This document shows, in pieces, positions 24,801-36,167 of a stretch of 64,000 nucleotides of DNA. The position numbers were made by a program, and so were the translations under genes. Source of the DNA: Pyrrhosoma nymphula (taxonomy: Eukaryota; Arthropoda; Insecta; Odonata; Coenagrionidae); contig OY754336.1 of NCBI GenBank assembly GCA_963573305.1, positions 14,172,699 to 14,236,698 on the forward strand. Direction: 5' to 3'. The notes under the pieces were generated by a model, which saw only the letters and a list, made by a program, of their open reading frames with translations, made no database searches and was not told the origin of the DNA. Position 1 is the first letter of the stretch; each line of letters starts with the position of its first letter.

Positions 24801-24860
24801 TCTTCGTGGTTAAGGTACTTATATAAATGTTATAACCGGAATATTGTGGGTTCAAACTAA
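24801..24860 (+). repeat. Possible tRNA-like SINE head
   Basis: TTCGTGGTTAAGGTACTT (A-box side) and ATTGTGGGTTCAAACTAA (B-box side, GGGTTCAAACT at about 24848) are spaced as in a tRNA-derived SINE. The head is diverged and the body is not identifiable. Confidence 0.35.
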
Positions 24861-26150
24861 TTAATTAAATTGTTTTGAAATTGTATGCGCATTTACGTTC
24901 CGGCCTACTGCTCCTGCTCTCGTGCGTGGGCGCATCTCGTTCAATAAATGCGTTTTTGGGCAGTTGTCGCCGTGATCATGAAAATCACTGGTTACCTCAA
25001 TACTTCATATTTCACATGGCGCTGCATAGTTAATCAATTAATAGTTAATTAGTAATGAATGCATTTGAAGTGACAACCTGTTCCAAAAATGTTTCTGTGT
25101 GGGAACATCAACACGAATGTTCTATGCCCGTTTTGATAATATAACTCAATGATGGAGATTTTCAGCAGTAGTATTTTATCTCGCTCATATTAGTCAATAA
25201 CAAGAAATGTTTTAATGCTTATGTTAGCGAAGCATTTTGTTTAAAACAATTTTGTTAGAAATATTACCATTAAGACGATATTTTTTTACCTTGTGTGTCG
25301 GCTTCATCTATCAGTTTATTTGTTGAGTGAGTAGGATTTATTTCTGAAACAATGTCAAACTATGTACCTACGTAGTTGCAAAAAATGTTTTTCTCTTAAA
25401 CATTGCGTGGTAGAGTTTAGCTAAAATTCGATCGCTCTTAGACGTAATTTCAAACTCTTTCAAGCACATTCATTCATCGTAGTCCGGTAATAAAGCTCCG
25501 TGATAAAATGATGAAATTAGGCCTAAAAGCCGAGATTATTGTCGTTATCTTGGAACACTATGCATGCATTTGCTATTTTGCTACTGCAAACAGAGTTCAG
25601 TTGTCCGTTTAGAAAATAATCACATGTTTACGAGTATTGGCATGCATTTCATCTGCAGCTTCATTTAATCCGTCCCATAGCGGTTGAAAATGTAAGTCGT
25701 CATGGTCAATGCCATTGGAAAATGAGGAACGTTGCTGCCATGCAGATTATATTACGTATAAAAAGTACGTAGCTATAAAATAGAAGGGTTATTCGTTTAA
25801 CTTGCTGGAAATTAATTGAGTGGTATGGTCTCTGAACAAACATGTAACAAAGTATATTTCTTTCCGGCATTGTCATTTTCATTGTCATATTATGGCATTT
25901 GCTATTGGTTATTAAGCCGGTTATTTCATTAATGCCTTCGTAATAATGCACTGAGAGCTGTTATTGATGATATTTTCCCAGCTGCTTGTTTTGGAGTCTA
26001 ATATTAAAAATAGCATCAGTAAACTGGCGTAAATATATTGAGATGTTACTTGTGAAATCTGGTTGAACGATATTCAGGTGCTAATTCGCTCGTATTTTGA
26101 ATTTTCTTCCCGTGAATGCAAAGCAAGTTCCATTTCATCAAGATTGGCTC
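24861..26150. other. No recognisable feature
   Basis: AT-rich, with short ORFs only (the largest is 81 codons at 25706-25951, minus, unrecognised). Confidence 0.4.
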
Positions 26151-26153
26151 TTG

Positions 26154-26240
26154 TTTACCGCGGTGACCATGTTGAAAAACTCCACCCTGACTAAACGAAG
26201 GTCGCGCGTTCCAATCTCTCCTTTGGCATGGATATTGTGT
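26154..26240 (+). repeat. tRNA-derived SINE head, diverged
   Basis: ACCGCGGTGACCATGTTGAA (A-box side), then about 25 bases, then GGTCGCGCGTTCCAATCTC at about 26200-26218 in B-box position. A GTGTCTGTAG segment follows, similar to GTGTCTGTAT after the head at 14.8 kb (about 14849). The head is diverged from consensus. Confidence 0.42.
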
Positions 26241-26499
26241 CTGTAGTAGCATCAAGGTCTTATGTTAGATGATTTGTTATAACCTTAGCATCTAAAAGCC
26301 CCAACTACTTGAAGTGATCCTGGATTCCTTAAAGTCTTGTATGGAAAGGGGAAGGAGTACATTATAATACGTGACTTTTAGGCGGACTTAGTTGGGCTGG
26401 AAGCTCTGCGTAGTTTTGCGTCCCATCCCTTAATTTTATACGTTGGATATACCGTCGTGGGGGCCATCCCGTACGTTTCCGGATTACTTGCCAAATTAA

Positions 26500-26960
26500 T
26501 GAATAAAGTTAACCGACCGCCCGCCTGCTCCTGGGAACTCCTCCATGCGAAGTTCTACTTCACCGCCCCCACCTTGCAAATCCAAATCCTCTTCCTCTTC
26601 ACATGCACGCCTCACTGTCCATACCCCCCTTAACCTTCCCTCCCGTTTCCCAACGTACACCCTGAGGTCTTCTCTCCGCCCACCTCTTCCGCCGTTCGCT
26701 TTGCATTGCTCTCAAAGGTCGATGGCCCACCAAGGGCCCATCCTTGGTCCCCTCCTCTTCCGCTGTGGTCTCAGGTCGACGAGTGGAGTTGAGCGGCGTG
26801 GCCGACAGTTAAGGTTGAGAGGCTCAGAAGCGGTCCCGTAGGATGTGTGTGGGGAAGGGGCGGAAAGTCTGTGTTTTTGGTCATTTGCATAACCTATAAA
26901 GAAGCTGCCTGCCAGCCTGGTCCCTCCTGTGTATCTCTCTCCCACTGATGACCAAGGTCT
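26500..26960. other. GC-rich, pyrimidine-rich island
   Basis: C/T-rich on the plus strand from 26530 to 26760 and GC-rich overall. ORFs of 98 codons (26545-26841, plus) and 83 codons (26712-26963, minus) are serine/proline/arginine-rich and unrecognised. No coding claim is made. Confidence 0.3.
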
Positions 26961-27570
26961 CACGTAATCTTTTATTCCTTATTTAATTTTTTTAAGAGTA
27001 GCGTGACCAGGTCTTCCTTATTATTCCATCTCCCCATTCACCTCCTACCATACTTCGTCCGACTTTGGCGGTCAGAGAGTATGAGGTTGGGCATGAAATT
27101 TTCAGCAAAATAATTTTGAAAAAGTTCATAGCGTATTAATGATTTAGGTCGAGCAACCACCAGGAACACTTTACGTAATTAAATTGTGTGCAATTGTGAT
27201 ATATCTTCTAAGTTTTCCTAGTCTAGTTTTTGGTCAACGTTTTTCACATAGTTAGTATTCTGATAGCGCCGGGCATAGATTGAATCCCTATTTACCTATA
27301 TGCAGCGACTATATAAATTGCCTTTCAAATTATAAAAGCCGAATGAAATTTGCTTATATTAACGAGTTTTGGTAGTTTGTTGTTTGATTGTTTGCTTGGA
27401 AAAAGGATTTGGAGCTGGTTGATATTTTTTAAAAATTGAAAACATATAGCCACGTAATGATCGTTTTATTTTCAGCATCATGTAAATAAACATCGATAAA
27501 AATTAAATACGAATAAATATGTTTGCCTGGAACAAATTTTATAGTACCTTAGAAGTATTTGCGGCAAATG
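26961..27570. other. No recognisable feature
   Basis: AT-rich unique-looking sequence. Nothing supported. Confidence 0.4.
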
Positions 27571-27574
27571 TAAG

Positions 27575-27965
27575 ATGGGTAGGATCGGGAATGAGTGGGT
27601 CATGAAGGAATGTCGGTTGGATTTTCCAATAATGGGCTTACCTATATGAAAGGAGTGTGCTTCGTTGATTTGAACACGTTGAGGAAATACGAATATAGTC
27701 GAATGACAAAACATATATATGTTGGTGGAATGACTGGTGTGAGAGGAAGTGGTAGATCATAAGGTCAAGGTTGAAGGTGGTGAAAAAAAGTCGTGGGTGA
27801 ATGTGATGGAAGATACTCAGAGAAGGAATATTTGGAGACATAAATAACAGGAGAGTGTTTAGCAATGCATGAATGCAATAGAAACGAATGGAGTATGCAA
27901 GGATAAGGCATTAGGGAGGAAATTATTAACAGAGAGCCAGTTTTCTAGGCCCAACACAGTAACCA
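27575..27965 (+). mobile_element. Decayed LINE C-terminal region
   Basis: Plus-strand pieces in LINE order: NEWVMKECRLDFPIMG (the NE.V...C.l region); VLR*FEHVE at about 27660 (VLRWFGHVERM); SRMTKHIYVGGMTG, then VRGSGRS at about 27737-27759 (..RLTKKVY.....G.RGRGRP); WVNVMEDTQRR; and RNEWSMQG near the end. Frameshifts and stops separate them. The last 75 bases match 21090-21162 at the DNA level, so both belong to one LINE family. The minus-strand ORFs here are shadows. Confidence 0.65.
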
Positions 27966-29825
27966 GCTTTGACTTTGCTGTAAGCAAATAACGTGATGGA
28001 TGTGCATTTTGAGAAACATGCCGTTGTACGTCGCTTTGACAACATATTTCATTTGTTATTTATATCTCTGTCAGTAAATAGGATTCTAAATCTAAATCGG
28101 TACTTTAAGAAAAATTGCTGTCATTAATTAACTTAGGTACATCAAACCTTATTGCATAATTGTTGACCTACCTTGTTTCAGCTGCATTAGAAGGAATGAA
28201 ATTTTTTGTCCTAATCGAATAGCTGTAACTTTCTAACTCGTATCGTAAGCCGTCTAACCTAAATTTCATATGACAGCCTTCAGACTATTTCATCTTCACC
28301 CAAAAAAACTCTAGAAACAAGCCACAAGTTCATAATAAAAGATGACGTCTATATCCATATCGCGAAAATATCTTTATATTCGTAAACCGACAAGTAGAAA
28401 GATAATTGTGTCACCATGTGGAGCTGTATCATTTATTTTTGGCAGTGATTTCTGATATTCAATATTTTTTATCATTGAAAATTATCCTTATAAACAAGTA
28501 ATATTTCATAATACGTTTCTCATTCATGTATTCGTATTTATGTAAACAATATGTATATAAATAATTCCCATGCAGATGAAGACCTCGTGAGAAATAGTTA
28601 ATTGGACGTAGCCTAGAACGTGAAGTGGAGAGAAAGGCACCCTACCCTTGGGGCCGCAGAAAGGACGTGTGGCGAAGGGTATGAGGACCTTAAACATGTA
28701 GAAGGGACGGAATTGGGAGAATGAATTGGAATAAGAAAATGGCTGAATGTTTTATATATTTTTACTGACAAATGTTTCGCTCTTATTTTCATGTTTTCAT
28801 TGATGGCGCGTGGGGAAAATTAATTATTACATCTTTACGTTATAAACATTTTATACATCAATATAATATCAATTTCTCTGTTTCACTGTCTGTTTTGTTT
28901 TGTCGATGTTGTCTGTCCTTATGACGCAGTTTGTGGCTAGAATAATATTCCCCGTTTCATCCTAACACTCGTATCTTCTGAATTGTCGTAGTAACCTTTG
29001 TCTTGTTGGTATGTAAGTTTAGAGTCTCTTGAGGCTCCCAGTTCTATTCCTCCGAATGCTGTGTTGTAGCCGAAGTTAGCTCGTTATCATGTTAAATAAA
29101 CGCACGTTTTTACTTTTAATTTTCTCCCTTTATGCTCCGGGACAAATCGTGTGACTTCATCCACATCTCCATGCTCTCGTCAATGCCTCCGCGTGGACAT
29201 GTGGCAGGGGATGTTAGGGCACCAGTCGTGAGGAAGTTTAATTTTCAGGTGTTGAATATTTAATGGTGGTCAAGCCACCTAGATTGGTTCATACGGCTCT
29301 CTCTGAGGTTAAGGTTGTATGAGCGCGGTCTTATTACGAATATAATAAAATGACTTTTGCAGTATTATGATGAAAACTGTCTCACCTTTAAATTATAAAG
29401 CAAATTATTTGAAAAATGAGAGTTTTGACCCACGGATCGTGTCGGTAATATAACGGTGTGTAATTCGTATGTTATCACAATCATTAAAAAAAGGAATTTT
29501 ATCAGTCATCGCTATGTTTTTGATAAAATTGCAGTTAACTTTAAAATGAGAGGTGTATTCGGCATACGTTTTCAGGCGTTTCAGGCATGATCACGTTCTC
29601 CGTAATCCATATGGTTGTATCGGGATCACAACTTGTGAGGCGAAACACTAAGCATTCATGCTTCTTTGTGACATCGCAGGTAGTTGTCGATGTACTTAGG
29701 AAAGAAAAGTATATTTGGCCCACCGTGGCCTTAGGGAGACGTGAAAGGGTGTAAGTGGAAGGACAAGAATATTTCAATCTAAAGGAAAGAGAGATAGCAA
29801 AACGTAAAATGGAGAAGAGTTTATA
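27966..29825. other. No recognisable feature
   Basis: About 1.9 kb of AT-rich sequence. A purine-rich patch at 28600-28730 and a 78-codon minus ORF at 29541-29777 are unrecognised. Confidence 0.4.
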
Positions 29826-30074
29826 TAGCTAAATTTTATCTCAATGGTATCAGGCTCAACTTTGTGGAAGTTTATTTTAAATGATGAAAAAGAAAACTTT
29901 GTTTTATTCCACCAATTTATTTTACGGTACTACTAGTTTCGACGCAGCTGAAGGTGACTGAAGATGACGATGACAGGTACCTGAAGATGACGCCGCTGCG
30001 TCAAAACTAGTAGTATCCGTAAAATAAATTGGTGGAATAAAACAGTTTTCTTTTTCATTATTTAGCTAAATTTT
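29826..30074. mobile_element. Palindromic PLE-tail insertion with 12-bp flanking repeats
   Basis: The left arm (about 29881-29948) and right arm (about 29995-30060) are inverse copies of about 65 bases with a few differences. Shared blocks include CCACCAATTTATTTTACGG, ACTAGT and CGACGCAGC. The short centre carries CTGAAGATGACG twice. Read outward, this is CTGAAGATGACG...GTC(G/A)AAACT followed by an AATAAA-containing end, the tail layout of Penelope-like elements. Identical TAGCTAAATTTT lies at 29826-29837 and 30063-30074 and looks like a target-site duplication. No RT or endonuclease sequence is present. About 43 bases next to the left repeat are outside the palindrome. Confidence 0.6.
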
Positions 30075-30129
30075 CTTCATGCCTCTTAACAACAGATTAA
30101 ATTTTAAAATAAAATTCTAATGTGTCATC

Positions 30130-30168
30130 TATTATTACTTAAGGAAAATCTCGCTCAAATCACCTTAA
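30130..30168 (+). repeat. Short dispersed repeat
   Basis: GGAAAATCTCGCTCAAATCA, then CCTTAATTGCCTCAA, resembles GGAAATATCTCGCTCGAACT, then ACCTTAATGACTTAA, at about 45182-45217. The family is unidentified. Confidence 0.4.
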
Positions 30169-30690
30169 TTGCCTCAACCAGAAGTTCTTGCCTCTCGAGT
30201 GGCGACGCTAGAATTTCTCGAGAAAAACTGTCAGTTCGGTGAGCATGGCTGCATTCATTTCGTTGTCATCGAGTCGCTGTTGGTTCGTGTTCGCCTGCCG
30301 TCATCCCCTTTGATCGCTTCAACCGCTCTCTCTCGAAGAATTAGCGCTGAGCTCCTTCGAAGCCTGCGCGGACAGCCGAGGCATTAATATATTTCGATCT
30401 CGGGTGACGCCCTTTCGTGATGCACACACAAGTGCTCGCGCGCGCCTACACGCTGCACCTGATGCCCCCTTAAACGGGCGTCGACGTGTGAGTCACTTTT
30501 GTGAGCAAGTGAAGCGCTCAAGTCCTCATCACTTGCGCGGCCGTGGATGGCCGCTAGAAGCCGCATTCGCCGAAGTGAATCGATAATCGGGAAGGTTAGT
30601 TTCCGAGACTGCAAGCCTTGAAACGTAGAGTCGTGCACGAAACACTGTTCTCGTTGTGGGGTGTATGGGTGGGGGTTGAGGATGGCCAAG
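30169..30690. other. CpG-rich island, possible 5' exon/promoter
   Basis: GC- and CpG-rich over about 30190-30600, unlike its flanks. It contains TCAGTTC at about 30231, which fits the arthropod initiator TCAGT, and GGGAAGGTTAGT at about 30589-30600, which fits a splice donor. Such short motifs occur by chance. The ORFs of 60-101 codons here are unrecognised. A non-coding first exon is one possibility. Confidence 0.22.
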
Positions 30691-32770
30691 TGACCTTAGG
30701 GTATATAACCTTTCTCCTCTCTCCTTCTATTTCTTGAGTCGTATTTCTCCTCTCTTGCCTTGTTTAATTTTATTTGAGGGGTATTTCGGTTCTGCTCAAA
30801 GAAGACAATCTAAAGGACTCAGAATTTTCGGTCAGTGGCAGGATTTAAATGTAAGACTTTTTAAATGTTTTAAGAGGCGCGAAGCCTTTCGAGGAAGAGG
30901 CTGAGTGATGTAAATAATTATGACCCGTGTAAAAATATATTGAAAAAGGCTTTGTTGTAGAAGAAACTGAAATAAACTCCTACTAAATCTTAAAACGAAT
31001 TCTCACTACTTCCGCTATTCCGCTCTTATTTTTTTGCTCTTTCTACATCTTAGAGTCAAGGTTTAAATAGAGTTCAGTCGGTAAACATTAAGTATGAAAA
31101 ATACGACTAGTTCTGGTATTTCTTTTAGGATGGAGCTGTACCACACAACTCATTATAAATCGATTTGTTGTATTCGAATTAACCCTTACAGTTTATTTAT
31201 GTCGCTTATTAGGTATTATTTTTGGCTCGTAGGCCATCTAGAAAACATGAGAATGAGTAGAAGAGGGTCAAAGTCACCCTGAAAATTTCTACGAAACATT
31301 TTACCATTTTCATCTAATTACTGATCGCATCCATAGTTATTCCGAAATCAGACCATTCTACTCACCGGGTAGTTCTTGAAAGGGCATGGGGCTGAAACAT
31401 GGTGCTTGAAAAATGCCAAGAGTTGATACATCAGCGATCTGATTATTCTGTTCGGTACAACATCTCTATCAAAATAGATATTAAGTATTCTTTGATTAAT
31501 ATGGTCCAATTTTTGGACGGAATGAGGTTTTTTCTGTGTTATTAAGATGATTGTCCTCCTTTTGAATTTTAGCTGTGAGCCCTTGTCATTTTTATTACTT
31601 TTACCATTGAAATATTGGTCATGGGGCATGTAAGAAGGGTATGAAATTCAAACCATGTTCAAAATATGGGATTTCTGGTATTTTAAATACTATCGCGGAA
31701 ACATCCCAAGGCCGGATAGAGATGGAGTAAGGCGAGGCAATAGGAGGTGGGGCTCACACTTGGGTCATAAATAAAAACTCTTATTTTCCTTTCCCGCAAT
31801 TCATAATGTGGCGAACGAAATGCCAACTCTGTTCCGCGTGATTAAGACGGTTTCCTTCGTTTTGAATTTCAGTTGCGTGCACTCTCTAAAATGGCCTCCG
31901 TCGAAACAGTATCGCTGCTCCCCTCATAAAAGGATCTCACTTGTTTTTCTTCGAAAATTCATGTATTCCGCGGCGCCGCCGTTCCCCGGTACCCCGCGTA
32001 GTACATTGTTGCGGGAAGTAGGTCTGGCGTGAAAGGCTAGGCCCTCCGGAGAGCGTGCGCCCTAGCTGCCCCTGACCTCTCTCCCTACAGCGCTGTTGCT
32101 CTATAATAAACTCTCGTATCCCATCGCTATCGGACGTGGTGCCCCGGGAGGTTGGTGCCTAACCGGGGGGGGATGCAGAAGAAAGGATATAGGTGCCTCT
32201 TTTGTGTCGTAGTGTACGGAAATTTAAGTGGGTTGGATCAAGCCCCGTGAGAAATCCCTTCTTTTTATTTGCTCAGTTAAAATGGTGCTGCTGACAATAT
32301 TACTGCATGTCTAAGCTGCTGAAGAGGGATGCGAGTCTATGAAGATGAATACTCGTGGATGAACGTATTATTTAGCTTCATTTTTGTGTCCCGTTGAGCC
32401 CACTACTGCGATTTTTTTCTATTGCTTTCACATTTAGTTTGGAATAATATTTAAAAAATTCATCAATAAGTCGAATAATAACGAGTGCTTCATTCTATAT
32501 GATGCCATATGATGATGATGAAAATTTCGATCCTGCTATCAGTTTTTCACATTAACGACTAGCTGATTGGCCACAAATGTAGTTTTTTGTACGTATGTAC
32601 CTGTAGTGACCTTAAGCCTGGATATTTTATCATAAAATCGTTCCGCAGAACTTTTAAATTAACTCAATTTTCTTTCATCATCTTTCGGGAACCACATCGC
32701 TGAGTAACCAAAATTGGAAATGATTTCTTTGCCAGTGTTAATGATACATTGATGTTAAAATATTGGAATC
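30691..32770. other. No gene supported; one weak internal duplication
   Basis: TTATTAAGATG, then TTTTGAATTTTAGCTGTG at about 31560-31577, is echoed by TGATTAAGACG, then TTTTGAATTTCAGTTGCG at about 31859-31876, offset about 300 bases. This may be an old duplication. The plus frame near 31220-31280 reads WLVGHLENMRMSRRG, vaguely like the LINE GH.ERM motif, but it stands alone. GC-rich patch at 31970-32170. Confidence 0.3.
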
Positions 32771-32771
32771 G

Positions 32772-33110
32772 GTTCGGCGTGGTGGCTATAATACTGTCTT
32801 CCAACCCCTAGTGCCCGGATTCAAATCCCGGCAGTGGCGGAGATGTTTTAGTGTAATCCCAAACCCTACTTGAGTACTTTGTGGTGAGCACTTCAAGTGC
32901 AATGCTCCATCCATCGGATGGGACGTTAAACTGCTGTCCCCTTGGCGTATTTCATTAATATTAGACTAATCCGACGCCGCGCCGCTTTTCTCTCCACCCT
33001 TCCCCCTTTCCCTTACTGTAATCCTTACTTTCCATGCTACCCACTTTTTCAAAGTGGTGTAAATGCCTTTAACCGTAGGCCGCCTCCTCAAATAACCAAC
33101 CGACCTACTA
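32772..33110 (+). repeat. tRNA-derived SINE, full-length type
   Basis: The head has an A box in GCGTGGTGGCTATAATACTG and a B box GGATTCAAATCC at about 32818. A long body follows with CATCGGATGGGACGTTAAAC, then a CCTTGGCGTATTTCATTAA stretch, TAATCCGACGCCG, and a TCTCCACCCTTCCCCCTTTC pyrimidine run. It ends in CGCCTCCTCAAATAACC plus AACC at about 33080-33102. The same body and end occur at 9360-9571, and a related head and end at 39490-39757. The 120-codon ORF over it is spurious. Confidence 0.75.
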
Positions 33111-33479
33111 GGAAAAGTATGATAATCATACCAGTATGTACCGTGATCGACCAGCTTCTAAGCCATAAAACATTTTATCTTCTTACAAGAACGCACTTCC
33201 GACTTTCGGGCTACACAATATTTTTCATAAGTGGTTCTTCGGAGTTCTTCAAGTTATCCATTTATCAGATTTTCCTTAAAAAATATCGCGGGATGTATGG
33301 CTAATTTAAAACTTTGTGATGACATCAATGGCAATGAATAATGATGCTTTATTTAAATAAATTATTATAATATGACTGATGAGGAAGTTATCCCGGAAAA
33401 AGTAATTTATAATCTAAAAATATTTCGATAAAACATTGATAGTTGTGATTCGTGGATAAAGGAATTGAGGAGAAGAGTC
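33111..33479. other. No recognisable feature
   Basis: AT-rich, nothing supported. Confidence 0.4.
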
Positions 33480-33770
33480 GGAATTAGTTGTGTATATAGA
33501 GCATCACCATCAACATCATCAGTGTCGCAATGTTAGCTGGTAAACGGCTGCGTACATTTTTCTCTGATCACCCTTAATTTTAGCACATCATAATGGTTAT
33601 TCCAGTCTTACTTTCCTTTTCATTTTCCCTATGCACCTACGTATCCCTCGGTCTTCCTCTTGGTATCATTCCTTTTACTCTACCTACAGTTATATTTGAA
33701 CGAAATCCGTAAACTCCTTTGTGGTTCCAATCCACCTGGTTCTTCATTGTTGCAAAAAATCTTAAATTGA
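33480..33770 (-). mobile_element. Possible second LINE 3' fragment
   Basis: The minus strand contains VKGMIPRGRPRDT (about 33640-33680), resembling the GRPR motif of the LINE C-terminus. It is out of continuity with, and 3' to, the larger LINE remnant at 33838-34645. CATCACCATCAACATCATCA at about 33504-33523 is an ATG/TGA-type simple tail on the minus strand, as expected for an RTE-like 3' end. It may be a separate truncated insertion or an internally repeated end. Confidence 0.4.
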
Positions 33771-33837
33771 TAAATTGAAATGCATTTTACTACTATACTT
33801 CTTCTTCGAAAGCATTTTTGCCTGTTCTTTATGATTG

Positions 33838-34645
33838 TGCCTTTACTAATTGAGGTTGTCGGACCATCTCTTTCGTGGTCGACCTATGCTCCTCTTTCCT
33901 AATGGTATTAGGTCCCTTGCTATCTTGACGATTCTTGAGTCGTCCATTGTTGATATATGTTCATTTCATTCTTCTTTACTTTTGCGTGTTCATTCTGTTA
34001 TTGGAGGTATCTTACATAGATCTCTGATATTTTCTTTAGAAATCCTATCTAATCTTGCCTTGTCCAAAATATTTCTCTATACAGTCATTTCTGCAGTCTG
34101 TTTTCTCTGTTTTGTTTTCCTTTTTTGTGCTGTAATTTCCATGGAATATGTCATTAAAGGTCTGATAACTTTGTATATTTGTATACTTGTTTGTATATTC
34201 CTTGTGTATATGCTTTCTATATTCTTGTTTCTGCTTCTTTTCGTAATTATTTATTTCTCCATACTTTTTGGTTCAGGCAGTCCCAATCCTTTCTGCTTTT
34301 GTAATTTGTTCATTTACTTCTTCATATAACATACATGCCCATAACTAGTTATAACTGCTCCTAAATATTTGACTTTCATTGCCTGCTCTATGATGTCCTT
34401 GTTTAGTTGTAGTTTACATCGAATTGGTTTCTTTGATGTTACCATTATTTTTGTTTTTCGCATTATATTTCCATATTATATTTATTTCCTATATCCATGA
34501 ATCTCATCTAAGTCTTTTGTAAATCATCTTAATTTTCTGCAATTAGTACTGATTCTTCTGCGTAGCATTTAATATTTATATTAATTCCTTCGAGTCTGTC
34601 CTTTTTGGTTCTTTTATATTTTTTACTATTTCGTCCATAACTACT
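33838..34645 (-). mobile_element. Decayed LINE: RT catalytic box to C-terminus
   Basis: The minus strand, with stops and frameshifts, reads in order: VVMDEIVKNIK; KCYAEESVLIAEN at about 34540-34575 (catalytic FADD/YADD box, here YAEE, both aspartates changed); KTKIMVTSKKPIRCKLQL; VKYLGAVITSYG; a thumb-like VIRPLMTYSMEITA (R..LLYG.E.WT position); RNILDKARLDRISKENI; MDDSRIVKIARDLIPL; and GKRSIGRPRKRWSD at about 33858-33897. This is the standard order of a non-LTR RT from palm through C-terminal domain. The 5' part is lost at the GC-rich junction near 34650. The 159-codon plus ORF at 33850-34329 is its antisense shadow. Confidence 0.85.
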
Positions 34646-34679
34646 AATCTAGCTTAGCTAGAGGGATAGTTGCATTTGC

Positions 34680-35090
34680 CGCTTTGGCTTGTCGACTTCC
34701 TCAAGGTTGTGTGCTAGGGAGGGAGTGGCTGTGGGACAGGAGGACGAAGACAAAGCGGCGAAGGTGTGTGGTGATGGGGGGAAAGGGGGGGCTTTGAATA
34801 GAGGGAGGGGCGGAAGTGGATGGCATGGGGGGAGGGGGATAAGTGCAGTGGTGCGGCTGCCACGGGGGCCCACGTGCTCTGCCCTCCCCTTCTCCTGGTT
34901 TTCCCCCGGGGTGGGCGGGGCTCACCGATTAATTGCACGCTCCGTTCGCCCTCCCTCCCTTCCTCCCCCCGACCCTCCTCCACTCCTCTCCCTTCATCCC
35001 CTCCCCTACCTCTTTATGCTGCTTCTCTCCATCGGTGTTTCACGGAGCGCAGGTGCCCTGCCAGGTAAAACGCGTGATGGTATTCTCCCA
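34680..35090. other. G-rich then C-rich island
   Basis: The plus strand is G-rich at 34710-34860, with several GGGGGG runs, and switches to C-rich at 34880-35010. A GC-box-like GGGTGGGCGGGGC lies at about 34909. Overlapping ORFs up to 159 codons (34689-35168) are glycine/serine/proline compositional products and unrecognised. The block abuts the 5' truncation of the LINE copy. Confidence 0.4.
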
Positions 35091-35875
35091 TGTTGTGCCT
35101 CGGATTCTAGGCCTTTTTGCCATTCAGTGCTTGCATTTCATAGTCATTTTTCTGTGATCAATTATTAATCGCACTGTGGGTAGTAAGCATCACAATTTAA
35201 ATTTGTATGTTTTGTTCTCAATATTTGACCTTAACTACATGTATTTAAAGGCTAAAATATCCATAGAAGGGCTTTCTTGTAATTATTGCTGGAATAGTCT
35301 TTCTCGTTGTGTAATTTGACGATAATCTGATTTTATTCCTTAAGAACGCCCGAAGTGTTGTAGGTTTCCTGCTAATGTGTGGTAATTAGACTGCGACGTT
35401 TTCTAATGTGTTTAAATATTCTCTAAATACATCTATTGCATTATAATTCTGTAAGTTTAATGGAATGTACATACTGATCCTCTTACCGTATTTTTATGAG
35501 AATGCCTTTTGTATATATTTTCCTCAGCTCTTTCCCAATGGTGCGAAGTATCTGGAGCTTAATGGGTTATTGGGTTAGAACATTCCTTCACAAATCCGTT
35601 TTTAAAAATTTCATTAATTATCGTATAATCCAAATAATCATTTCAGGTCTCGGAGATTGATTGAAAGTTATGCATTTCCATGTAATAGCAACATTATTGG
35701 TGAGCGCGCGTTCTGGTTCGCTGAGCCATTTTTATTCTCCAGAGTGGGTTCATAGTGAAATGAAAATTCTTATTTAGAGTAAAATTATGATGTCAGTCTT
35801 TTTTTATAGCATGGATTCCCTCCAGTTCATTATTTCTATAGCCATAAGCATTAAAACTATTTCGGTGTTTGCGAA
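35091..35875. other. No recognisable feature
   Basis: AT-rich, nothing supported. Confidence 0.4.
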
Positions 35876-36020
35876 GAAATAGCCCTTGATTCGAGTCACT
35901 CTCGCTCATTCCCTCTTCATGTCCTTAACTTCCCAGAAGTTCTTTAGGAACCATCATTACTACTTAGGGTAAGCTTGTGAGTGTAGAAAAGGCTCGGAAT
36001 GAGGAAGATCCCTTCGGTCT
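35876..36020 (+). repeat. Dispersed repeat copy A
   Basis: Shares collinear blocks with 36948-37085: GCGAAGAA, GATTCGAGTCA, CCTCTTCA, AGTTCTTTAGGAAC versus AATTCTTGAGGAAC, and GATCCCTTCGG. The copies are diverged, about 1.07 kb apart and in the same orientation. A LINE fragment lies just downstream of this copy. Confidence 0.5.
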
Positions 36021-36167
36021 ATGAAGGCCAGGATCGTGTTTGAAAAGCTATGGAATATTTTGAGTTCTATTCTTGATATGGGAAGAAAAGAGATAAATGG
36101 AGTGTATATTATAATTTTACCATTTTCATTAAATGTCAGTATTATTCTGTATATAATCAAATGAACC

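Noticed and set aside
31220..31280. LINE-like WLVGHLENM motif
   Set aside because: A single short resemblance without neighbouring LINE motifs is too weak to annotate as an element.
33850..34329. 159-codon hydrophobic plus ORF that looks like a membrane protein
   Set aside because: It is the antisense of the LINE remnant on the minus strand. A T-rich complement of lysine-rich coding sequence gives leucine/phenylalanine-rich shadow peptides.
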